Source of the DNA: Acetobacter sp. UBA5411
Lineage (GTDB): Bacteria > Pseudomonadota > Alphaproteobacteria > Acetobacterales > Acetobacteraceae
Direction of reading: 5' to 3'
DNA: 21,089 nt
Assembly (NCBI RefSeq): GCF_002409645.1
Contig: NZ_DHNR01000006.1
Coordinates: 37,916-59,004 of the forward strand
Shown here: positions 14,363-21,089 of the stretch, one piece after another
Layout: every line of letters begins with the position of its first letter
How positions within the stretch are numbered: the stretch's first letter is position 1
Translations under genes and position numbers: made by a program
Notes under the pieces: model-generated
What the model saw: only the letters and a program-made list of their open reading frames with translations
The model's database searches: none
Told to the model about the DNA's origin: nothing

Positions 14363-16648
14363 TCAGAAGTTGTAACGCAGGTCACAGCCGACCCAGCGTG
14401 GTGTCTGGAGATACTGCACGCGGCTGTTGTCGCTTCCCGTGTAGGAGTAGGTGTTGCCGTGTTTGTTCAGCATGTTGTCGACATAGACAGCAGCCGTCCA
14501 TTTTCCGGTCTTCGGGCCGACCTCAAGCCGCATGCCCATCGAACTGATCTTGCTGGTCTGACCATTCGGATCACCAAGAGCGACAAGCATGTTGTCTTTC
14601 CAGGTGTAGTTAACCTGAACAGTCGCACGATAATTATGGATCAGGTCAATACCGTACCGGGCGTAGGCGCTCCACGAGAAGCGGGGCGCAAACGGCAGGG
14701 CCGAATGTGCATCCACGTTCGAGAGAAGCGGCAGACCTCCGATATTGGTGACTGAAGAAATCGAGCGTCCGTCAAGATAGGCAAACGAACCGTTCAGATC
14801 GAGGTTCGGAACCAAGTTATGGAGTGTGCCACTCAGTTCACCACCACGCGTTCTTGCCCGGGGGATCGGGCCAAGGCTGAGCGATGTGATATTGCCCGGC
14901 ATCTCAGCAACGAACAGCGTCTGACGGTTGTGATATTCGTAGTCGAATAGAGAACCTTCCAGAATGAACTTGTCATGGAACAGGCTGGTCTTGGCGCCCA
15001 CTTCATAGGCGATCAGGTTCTCGGGACGAACGTAATCCAGCGCACTAGGAGAGCTGACCGGTCCAGCGAAGTAGGAGCCCGCCTTGTAGCCGTTTGAGAT
15101 CGTACCATAGACGAACGTGCCCGGTACGATCGTATACCGCAGGCCAACTTTTCCAGTCCAGCGCTCATAGGTGTGATTGCTGTTCAGGTAGCTGAGCGAA
15201 GAGCCGGGGACACCCGTCAGGAGACCGCCATCATCATGGGTGCCGCCGTGGAAACCACGCTCGTCATAGGACAAACGGCCTCCAGCGATAAAGTCCAGAC
15301 CTTTGACGATATTGGTGACGGTGTTGACATAAAGGCCCGTCGACAGATTCTGCTGCACGAAATGATCTGTCAGATTTCCGTCAGGACCACCCAGCAGGAA
15401 GGAACGATAGCTGGTGTAAGCACCGTTGATCTTGTCGTATGATTCATACACACCGACGGTCAGATGCAGACGATTGGCGATCGTCGTGCGCAGATGCATG
15501 TCATGCTACTGGACGATATAGGTATCGTTCCAGTGGTAATCGCCAACATTCACGGATTCACCATCGTAGTTGTCATAATTGCTACGACGATAGAAATCGA
15601 TGCCGGTGGCTGACGTGAACGTGCCCCAGTCGAACCGGCGTGTGAAGTTGAGCCCGACGCCGCCGCCATTCTCATCACGGGAAGCACGGTTTGACCCGAC
15701 ATTCACCGCATTGTTCTTGGCGTTCGGACCAACACCATAAGTGCCGACAGGCACATTGTTCATCTGGTCTACGTTGGTGTCCTGTGGCGACATTGGTGTA
15801 CCACGGTCACGGGTATAGTGAATGTTCAGCAGGAGGGATGAGCGGTCATCAAGATCAAAGCGGGTCTGGTTACGCAGACCGAGGATATCCTGCGCCCCGT
15901 ACAGCTTGTGGGTATTGACGTCATGCTGCCAGCCATCACCCTTGATATAGCTGAAAGAAAAACGGTTGAAGATATGATCCGTAATGGGAACGTTGATCGC
16001 ACCCTTGCCGGTATTGGTGTTGTAGCTGCTGTAGCCCCAGTTAAGAAAACCACCGAACTTGCTTGATGGCTTTACAGATTCCACATTGATGGAACCACCT
16101 GTCGTGCTGCGGCCATATTCGAAACCCTGCGGTCCTTTTTCGACACTGACAGTCTGAACGTCATACATCTGACCGTTATAGAGAACGGGATAAGGCGCAA
16201 AAACACCGTCCTGATAGATCCCGATGCCGCCCATATTGGTGCCAATATAATCATCGAGACCGATACCACGGATCGAGAAGATCGGCGTGCTGCCGGAAAC
16301 GGCGTTCACGGCCGTCACACCGGGCACGAACGCTGCAATTTCCTTCGGGCTGACAATATGAAACTGCTCAAGCTGACGACCGCTCAGCGTATTCACGGTA
16401 TTGGCCATCTGATGGAAACGGCGCGTACGGGAACTGGTGACGGTGATGGCTTCCGGATCAGCTTTCGCTGCAACCCGCGTTCTTGGAGCTTTTTTGGCGG
16501 GCTGTGCGGAATGGGCTGCTGCCCGGTGCGCAGGATCCTTGCCCTGACCAGTCGCAGCGACTGCCGTAGCGATTGGACTGGCTGCACAGAGCAGGGAAGC
16601 GGTGAAAAGGGCGTGGCGAGGGGGACGGGAACGGAACACAACTCTCAT
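14363..16648 (-). pseudogene. TonB-dependent receptor interrupted by an in-frame amber codon
   Basis: The frame encodes 761 codon positions of a TonB-dependent outer-membrane receptor, a normal size. A signal peptide ending near ATAVAA is followed by an Ala/Lys-rich linker and a TonB-box-like EAITVTS (about 67-73). The plug has IRGIGLDDYIGTNMGGIGIY and VEKGPQGFEYGRSTTGGSIN, and then the 22-strand barrel follows, ending RWVGCDLRYNF with the usual terminal aromatic residue. A single TAG (15508-15506) follows TYIVQ at codon 381 and the same frame continues HDMHLRTTI, where receptors normally have a TQELRL-like strand. No frameshift is seen. The simplest cause is one base change from CAG, GAG or AAG, or a sequencing error. 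If real, the barrel is truncated halfway and the receptor is dead. An AAGGG lies 6 nt before the ATG. Confidence 0.85.
15506..15508 (-). other. In-frame amber (TAG) codon within the receptor gene
   Basis: The minus strand reads ATC GTC CAG TAG CAT GAC ATG. Both flanking parts are in the same frame and both align to the receptor fold, so this is a nonsense codon and not the junction of two genes. No suppressor function can be seen in the window. Confidence 0.9.
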
Positions 16649-16694
16649 CGGATGCCCTTGGCTATCTGCTTACTTGTTTCGATTAAACAACAAT

Positions 16695-16707
16695 AACCGA
16701 TACGGTT
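16695..16707. promoter_or_regulatory. Short inverted repeat in the receptor leader
   Basis: AACCG-ATA-CGGTT is a perfect 5-bp inverted repeat with a 3-base centre, about 47 nt before the receptor start. It could be an operator half-site pair or chance; it does not look like a Fur box. Confidence 0.25.
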
Positions 16708-16798
16708 TCGTTAAGAAGCTCCAAAAGCTCACTTTAGTGTCACAAATTCTTTCTGAAATACGACAGGTCCTGTTTCACAACATGCTTCTGGAAACAGA

Positions 16799-16824
16799 AA
16801 CCCGGATGACAGTGTATCCGGGTT
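16799..16824 (-). terminator. Hairpin terminator after the class II aldolase-family gene
   Basis: A perfect 9-bp stem, aacccggat (16799-16807) with atccgggtt (16816-16824), has an 8-nt loop and starts 8 nt beyond the stop at 16832. On the minus strand it leads into gggtttctgtttcc, an interrupted T tract. A second inverted pair, ctgtttc (16770-16776) and gaaacag (16791-16797), lies just beyond. It probably separates this gene from the receptor operon, which would then have its own promoter. Confidence 0.7.
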
Positions 16825-16831
16825 GTAAAAA

Positions 16832-17587
16832 TCAGTTCCGATAGTCGGGCTGTTCGCGGTCGAGCTTGCGCTTTAGCGCTGCCCAGGGAAGACCGCCCTG
16901 ATCCTCATCTTTTTCAAACTGTTCCCGCGCACGCAGGACGTAGCTTTCAGGAGGTAGAGCGGGCGGCACACCGGTCGATTGCACGGCAACCTGAATGCGA
17001 CAGGCCTGCTCAAGATACCAAGTTCGGTAAAATGTCTGCGCCACCGTCGAACCAACCGTCAGCAATCCGTGGTTCTGCAGAATCAGGCCGATATTGTCAC
17101 CAAGATCGCGGACGAGCCGTTCGCGTTCGCTGAGATTGTCGTCAGCAGCGATTCCTTCATAACCGTGGAAACCGACACGACCGTAGAATTCCATGCTCAT
17201 CTGATTGACCGGCAGAATACCCGTGGTCTGGGCAGCGATCGTCATGCCCGCAAGCGTGTGCGTGTGCATGACGCAGGCCGCATCCGGCCGGGCGCGATGA
17301 ACGGCGGAATGAATGACGAATCCGGCCGGATTAACGGGCCAGCTTGTCGCCTGTTTCGGATGTCCTTCCGCATCGACCACAACCAGAGAACTGGCCGTGA
17401 TTTCCTCAAACAGAAGCCCGTAAGGATTGACGAGAAAACGGTGATCCTCGCCCGGCAGACGCACAGAAAGGTGCGTGTAGACAAGATCCGTCATGTCGAA
17501 CATCGCCAGCAGACGATAGGCTGCGGCCAGATCTTCACGGAGTGTCTGTTCGTCCTGCGCTGACGACGCAGTAGGAGATGTCTGCAT
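16832..17587 (-). CDS. Class II aldolase/adducin-family protein
   Basis: The 251-aa cytoplasmic protein has the class II aldolase/adducin fold. The zinc ligands are visible as His108 and His110 in CVMHTHTLAG and His173 in QNHGLLTVG, and the phosphate/substrate loop region is LVYTHLSVRLPG (35-46). In FucA the catalytic glutamate stands four residues before a conserved histidine; here that position is Gly89 in NPAGFVIHS, as in many adducin-like members. A classical retro-aldol reaction on a sugar phosphate is therefore not assured; decarboxylation or another enediolate reaction is possible. AAGGA lies just before the ATG. The gene follows the dehydrogenase gene after 44 nt on the same strand and ends at a hairpin, so the two probably form a small operon. 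Confidence 0.88.
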   Translation of the reverse strand: MQTSPTASSAQDEQTLREDLAAAYRLLAMFDMTDLVYTHLSVRLPGEDHRFLVNPYGLLFEEITASSLVVVDAEGHPKQATSWPVNPAGFVIHSAVHRARPDAACVMHTHTLAGMTIAAQTTGILPVNQMSMEFYGRVGFHGYEGIAADDNLSERERLVRDLGDNIGLILQNHGLLTVGSTVAQTFYRTWYLEQACRIQVAVQSTGVPPALPPESYVLRAREQFEKDEDQGGLPWAALKRKLDREQPDYRN

Positions 17588-17631
17588 GTTTCCTTATCCT
17601 TACTCACACAGCAATGATTGTCTGACGCAGC

Positions 17632-18573
17632 TCAGTATCCGCGTTCCGGACGATACAGGAGCGGCGGCGTCCGTCCTTCTTCCAGTTCCGCAATGGCATG
17701 CGCCACATAGGCTGCCTGTGCGTCACGCGAAGCTTCTGACGCCATGTGCGGCGTCAGAGTGATACGCGGATGATCCCACAACGGCGACCCGGCAGGCAGA
17801 GGCTCTGTCGCCACGACATCCAGCACGGCACCATCCAGCTGTCCTGACGATAGCGCCGCCAGAAGATCTTCTTCCACCACATGATCCCCGCGCCCCACAT
17901 TGATGAAACCCGTGCCCGGCTTCAGGCGTGAGAGGAAATCCGCGTCAATGATGTGTCGTGTCTGCGGCGTACTGGGCAAAAGATTGACCAGAATATCGAC
18001 GGTCGGGAGAAACTCGGACAGTCCTTCCTCGCCGAAAAACAGTGGGATCTGCTTTTCTTCACGGGGACTGCGGCACCAGGCGGAAACAATAAAACCTGCT
18101 GCGGCAAGACGACGCGCAACTGCCGCACCGAGATTGCCAAATCCGAGGATTCCAATCCGCGTTTCCGCACTATTGCGAAACACAGGGAGGCGATGCCAGA
18201 CATGCTGTTCCTGCTGACGGGTCCAGCTTTTCGCATCCCGCAAAAGCCCGATTGCCGCCCACATCACATAATCCGCCATGAGAACGGCAGTCTGATCGCC
18301 ACCCATGCGCACCAGCGGCACATCCGCCGGGAAATCAGGTCGATTGACCAGATGATTGACCCCCGCCCCTGTGCTCAGGATGGCCCGCATGGAGGCCATG
18401 CGCATCATTTCGCCCGCAGGCGGCTCCCAAACGAGAACATAACTGGCGTCGGCTGGATCAAATGTCGGGTCAAACCAGGAAATGGTGGGGAGGTCCGGGG
18501 CAACACGGGCGAAAGCATCCCGCCAGCTTTCCCAGGCGTCTGGTCCATCCGCGCTGACAGCGAGTCTTGTCAT
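17632..18573 (-). CDS. GhrA-like D-2-hydroxyacid dehydrogenase
   Basis: The 313-aa protein resembles glyoxylate/hydroxypyruvate reductase A, an NAD(P)H-dependent reductase of 2-oxoacids in the cytoplasm. The Rossmann motif is IGILGFGNLGAAVA (GFGNLG at 144-149). The active-site triad is Arg228 in INVGRGDHVV, Glu257 in ATEPLPAGSP and His276 in LTPHMAS. The substrate loop STGAGVNHL (67-75) is also typical. After the coenzyme glycines the strand ends AWCRSP, and the arginine there suggests NADPH preference. The start at 18573 is chosen because GGAG-AAAGG directly precedes it; an ATG 27 nt upstream lacks a site. The enzyme could reduce a keto product formed by the neighbouring aldolase-family, isomerase or oxygenase proteins, which is an inference from position. 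Confidence 0.9.
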   Translation of the reverse strand: MTRLAVSADGPDAWESWRDAFARVAPDLPTISWFDPTFDPADASYVLVWEPPAGEMMRMASMRAILSTGAGVNHLVNRPDFPADVPLVRMGGDQTAVLMADYVMWAAIGLLRDAKSWTRQQEQHVWHRLPVFRNSAETRIGILGFGNLGAAVARRLAAAGFIVSAWCRSPREEKQIPLFFGEEGLSEFLPTVDILVNLLPSTPQTRHIIDADFLSRLKPGTGFINVGRGDHVVEEDLLAALSSGQLDGAVLDVVATEPLPAGSPLWDHPRITLTPHMASEASRDAQAAYVAHAIAELEEGRTPPLLYRPERGY

Positions 18574-18584
18574 CCCTTTCTCCC
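18574..18584 (-). promoter_or_regulatory. Ribosome binding site fixing the dehydrogenase start
   Basis: GGGAGAAAGG on the minus strand immediately precedes the ATG at 18573, with GGAG at 5-6 nt spacing. It decides between two in-frame ATG codons. Confidence 0.65.
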
Positions 18585-18643
18585 GTAGCGTGTCGCTCAT
18601 TCTGATATCGCAACATACAGCAGAACGACCATGATCTGCATTT

Positions 18644-18661
18644 TCATACAGCGCAATATGA
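18644..18661. promoter_or_regulatory. Candidate LysR operator in the divergent region
   Basis: TCATA-N8-TATGA is an inverted repeat between the divergent dehydrogenase and LysR genes. LysR-type regulators commonly bind imperfect dyads with a T-N11-A core, and the spacing here is close but not exact. Another perfect palindrome, ctttcgaaag (18750-18759), lies 3 nt before the proposed -35 box of the regulator gene. Confidence 0.3.
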
Positions 18662-18762
18662 CTTTGTCATTCTCTTAAGTGGCGACCTGAACCACCGTGT
18701 TGATCAGGCTTATGCCGTGCATTCGGTTTAGCAATCGCAAAAGTAAAGTCTTTCGAAAGCAG

Positions 18763-18791
18763 TTGACGCCACCTCCCGGATTTTGTTTAAC
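18763..18791 (+). promoter_or_regulatory. Sigma-70-like promoter for the LysR gene
   Basis: TTGACG (18763-18768), 17 nt, TTTAAC (18786-18791). The -35 box matches five of six consensus bases and the -10 box four of six, with ideal spacing. Transcription would begin near 18798, leaving a very short leader before the ATG at 18809. Confidence 0.5.
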
Positions 18792-18808
18792 TTTCGGAAC
18801 GACATGAG

Positions 18809-19780
18809 ATGCAACCGACAATGGAGACCGCTCTGAGCCGCATGCCGTCCAGTTTCCCCAACCGCACCACCGGCTTTCAGGGCCGGATCGCAGAAGTCGA
18901 TCTGCGACTTCTGCGGGTCTTCGCCGCCGTTGCGGAGCATGGTGGGTTCGCTGCGGCGGAAGTGGCGCTCGGCAAAAGCAAATCTGCGGTCAGCATCGAC
19001 ATTTCTTCGCTTGAAAAAAGACTGAACACGACCCTCTGTCATCGTGGTCGCAGCGGGTTCGCCCTGACTCCTTCGGGGGAAAGCGTTCTGGATGCCACCA
19101 GAAAACTTTTTGATGACATTGACAGTTTTCAGAAGCGTCTCAACGAGGCGAGCGGTATCCTTTCCGGACGATTCCGGCTCTATCTCCCCGATACAATCCA
19201 GATCCACGGTGAGACAGTCCTCGTCAGGGCCATAGAGCGATTTACCGTTCATTATCCCGACATTTACATGGACGTACGCTCGGCCACACCGCGCGAAGTA
19301 GAATTCGCCGTAATCAACGGGTCGGCGACGATGGGCATTACGCTCTATCCGCATCAGCGACCGGAAATGCAGACAACCCCGTTGTTTCAGGAAACCGCGT
19401 CCCTTTATTGCGGGCAGCGGCATCCTTTCTTCTCCATGACCGATGAGGAAATCACGCGGGCCCATCTGACGGCAGCCCGCATGATCGAGGTTTCGGACGC
19501 CACGACCTCCCCGCGCTGGGATGAACTACGCAGCGAGATGAACTTTTCCGCCGCTGCAGACAACATCGACTCCCGCACTCTTCTGATTCTTTCTGGCGTT
19601 TACATCGGTTTTCTTCCCGATCTGTTCGCTGAACCGATGGTAGAGGAAGGCCGTCTGCGCCGGATTGGGTTTGACGGTCTCGCCCTGACCAACAGCTTTT
19701 ATCTTCTCGCCCGCCCTTCGCAGGACAGCGAGCCGATGACTGCCGCCTTCCGCTCCGTTCTCAATGAGGTCAGCCGGTGA
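18809..19780 (+). CDS. LysR-family transcriptional regulator
   Basis: The 323-aa protein has an N-terminal winged helix-turn-helix (about 29-92; VDLRLLRVFAAVAEHGGF, SKSAVSIDISSLEKRL, LCHRGRSGFALTPSG) and a C-terminal ligand-binding domain (about 115-320) typical of LysR regulators. About 28 residues precede the usual family start, so the true start may be an internal ATG at 18821 or 18842; no strong ribosome site decides it. It is divergent from the dehydrogenase/aldolase-family pair and its TGA overlaps the GTG of the transporter gene, so it most likely controls both arms in response to the transported compound or a product of it. The ligand is unknown. Confidence 0.92.
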   Translation: MQPTMETALSRMPSSFPNRTTGFQGRIAEVDLRLLRVFAAVAEHGGFAAAEVALGKSKSAVSIDISSLEKRLNTTLCHRGRSGFALTPSGESVLDATRKLFDDIDSFQKRLNEASGILSGRFRLYLPDTIQIHGETVLVRAIERFTVHYPDIYMDVRSATPREVEFAVINGSATMGITLYPHQRPEMQTTPLFQETASLYCGQRHPFFSMTDEEITRAHLTAARMIEVSDATTSPRWDELRSEMNFSAAADNIDSRTLLILSGVYIGFLPDLFAEPMVEEGRLRRIGFDGLALTNSFYLLARPSQDSEPMTAAFRSVLNEVSR

Positions 19781-21089
19781 AAATCCGCTCTTTCATACAC
19801 CGGTCAGCATTACGTCTGATCGCCACGACAGGTCTGTTTGTGGCGATGTGCGGGCTTGCTCCAGCAGGATATGCCCAGGATACGAACGTCCCATCTTTTG
19901 CAGCAGCAGGTCACTTTACTGTCTGCACAGATCCCACGCTTCCTCCAATGACCTTCGTGAATGGGCAGGATACGCGCGATGTTGCGGGATTTGACATTGA
20001 TCTTGCTCGCGAACTCGGTCGCATATGGCATGTCGAACCGACCATTCTGACAATGGACTTTGAGGGCATGCTACCCGGCCTGTCGTCCCACCGATGCGAC
20101 ATGGTGGTCAGCGGCATCATGAAGCAGGCAGGCCGCGAAAAAAATTACGATGCTGTGGCCTATCTGGACTCATCCATTGTGGTCATTGCCCGCTCCGGCA
20201 CCCCACGCATCACGTCACTGGACGATCTTTCCGGACTGAACGTCGCTGTGCAGTCCGGCACCAGCTACGCAACTCTTGTGGAAAAGACCAACCAGAAGCT
20301 GATACAATCGGGACGTAAGCCAATCGGCCTTCAACAGTATCCGGCCGAGGATCAGGTCGTACAGCAGGTCCTCCTTGGCCGTGCGCATGCGCTGATCACT
20401 CAGGATGTCGAAGTTTATTACCGCCAGAAACAGCTGGGCGGAAAAGTCACGATCATTCTGAAACCTGATAATCCCGACTTTCGGGAGTTCGGTGCCTATA
20501 TCAGTAAAGATCCTCACAACAAGGAAGTCCTGTCACAAACAGTCGCAACGCTGAAACAACAGGGCGTTCTGGAAAATCTGAGCCGGAAATGGAACATTTC
20601 CAACGCACAGGAACAGGCTTTTACCGAGAAAGCGGCCCCTTCCGCATTCAATCTTGAAGTCTTTTTCTCCGCCCTGACATCCATGGCTTTTGTAAAAGGC
20701 GCGGCTCTGACTCTGATTGTTGCAGTGCTGTCCCACCTGACCGCCATCGCCATCTCCATTCCTGTGGCGTTGAAACTCAATGGTCCCCGCTCACCATTAC
20801 AGATGCTGCTTTCGGCCTATGTCGCAGTCTTTCGTGGAGCGCCGACACTTTTGCAGCTCCTGTTCATCTGGAACGCCTTGCCCCAGTTCTTCCCGATCTT
20901 TCGTGAAAGCTGGTTCACACCGTTTCTGGCAACATGGCTGTCCCTATCGATCAATGAATCCGCCTATCAGGTGGAGATCAATCGCGCCGCCTTGCGCGCA
21001 GTTGATCAGGGACAGTTGGTCGCAGCCGACGCGCTGGGCATGAAACGTTCACAGATCTATCGCTATGTCATCTTCCCGCAGGCGCTCCG
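19777..21089 (+). CDS. Fused substrate-binding protein and permease of a polar amino acid ABC transporter (partial)
   Basis: The frame is open from a GTG at 19777 to the window edge (over 437 codons), and the 3' end is missing. GAGG lies 7 nt upstream and the start overlaps the LysR stop (GTGA). The N-terminus is a signal sequence ending GYA before QDTNV (about residue 33/34). The solute-binding domain of the polar amino acid family spans about 43-280 (GHFTVCTDPTLPPMTF, GFDIDLARELGR, VAVQSGTSY, LGRAHALITQD). From about residue 295 an integral membrane permease follows, with hydrophobic segments in the 300-330 and 340-390 regions. The EAA loop interacting with the ATPase is visible near residues 403-437 (INRAALRAVDQGQLVAADA, then ALGMKRSQIYRY and FPQAL). 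Such binding-protein/permease fusions are known, for example GlnP-type proteins. The ATPase gene should lie just beyond the window. Confidence 0.92.
   Translation, partial: MKIRSFIHRSALRLIATTGLFVAMCGLAPAGYAQDTNVPSFAAAGHFTVCTDPTLPPMTFVNGQDTRDVAGFDIDLARELGRIWHVEPTILTMDFEGMLPGLSSHRCDMVVSGIMKQAGREKNYDAVAYLDSSIVVIARSGTPRITSLDDLSGLNVAVQSGTSYATLVEKTNQKLIQSGRKPIGLQQYPAEDQVVQQVLLGRAHALITQDVEVYYRQKQLGGKVTIILKPDNPDFREFGAYISKDPHNKEVLSQTVATLKQQGVLENLSRKWNISNAQEQAFTEKAAPSAFNLEVFFSALTSMAFVKGAALTLIVAVLSHLTAIAISIPVALKLNGPRSPLQMLLSAYVAVFRGAPTLLQLLFIWNALPQFFPIFRESWFTPFLATWLSLSINESAYQVEINRAALRAVDQGQLVAADALGMKRSQIYRYVIFPQAL

Noticed and set aside
15506..15508. Pyrrolysine or other recoding at the receptor TAG
   Set aside because: Pyrrolysine systems are not expected in this group and nothing in the window supports recoding; a nonsense mutation or sequencing error is simpler.
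18728..19465. A 245-codon minus-strand open frame opposite the LysR gene
   Set aside because: It is antisense to the helix-turn-helix and effector domain coding sequence and includes the promoter region.
1..21089. CRISPR arrays, tRNA or rRNA genes, insertion sequences, phage genes
   Set aside because: I scanned for regularly spaced repeats, cloverleaf-like segments, transposase motifs and terminal inverted repeats and found none that hold up. The only tandem repeat is coding (6544-6708).

Overview
The window looks like chromosomal DNA from an acetic acid bacterium or close relative (Acetobacteraceae, Alphaproteobacteria). This rests on the moderately GC-rich coding style, the class of the housekeeping genes (adenylylatable type I glutamine synthetase, choline-kinase-like ThrB, eukaryotic-type NADP isocitrate dehydrogenase), a short intergenic repeat resembling one I recall from acetic acid bacteria, and several small secreted proteins of a kind often annotated in that family. 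The genus cannot be fixed by eye.

Left part (1-6268): the 3' end of glnA with a clear intrinsic terminator; a gene-poor spacer; two minus-strand lipoprotein genes (a degenerate gamma-glutamyltransferase-family protein and an unrecognised 182-aa lipoprotein); then a plus-strand operon ispH-thrB-rnhA with tight spacing (13 nt, then an 8-nt overlap).

Middle (6269-12068): a small secreted protein built of 11-residue repeats; a perfect 18-bp hairpin that ends it and the convergent gene; then minus-strand genes for an amylo-alpha-1,6-glucosidase, a secreted SLT-domain lytic transglycosylase and NADP isocitrate dehydrogenase (45 nt upstream of the transglycosylase); and a 100-aa exported protein with a C-terminal VWVN..VYH..G..WYG motif.

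Right part (12069-21089): an AT-rich spacer followed by what appears to be a dedicated uptake and catabolism locus. The minus-strand operon TonB-dependent receptor / sugar-isomerase-like TIM barrel / 2-oxoglutarate-Fe(II) oxygenase is followed, further upstream, by a minus-strand pair: a class II aldolase/adducin-family protein and a GhrA-like 2-hydroxyacid dehydrogenase. Divergent from these is a LysR regulator whose stop codon overlaps the start of a polar-amino-acid ABC transporter polypeptide that fuses substrate-binding protein and permease and runs off the window. The receptor gene is interrupted by one in-frame amber codon. The substrate is unknown. This locus is the best candidate for an undescribed system, and the link between its halves is inferred from position only.
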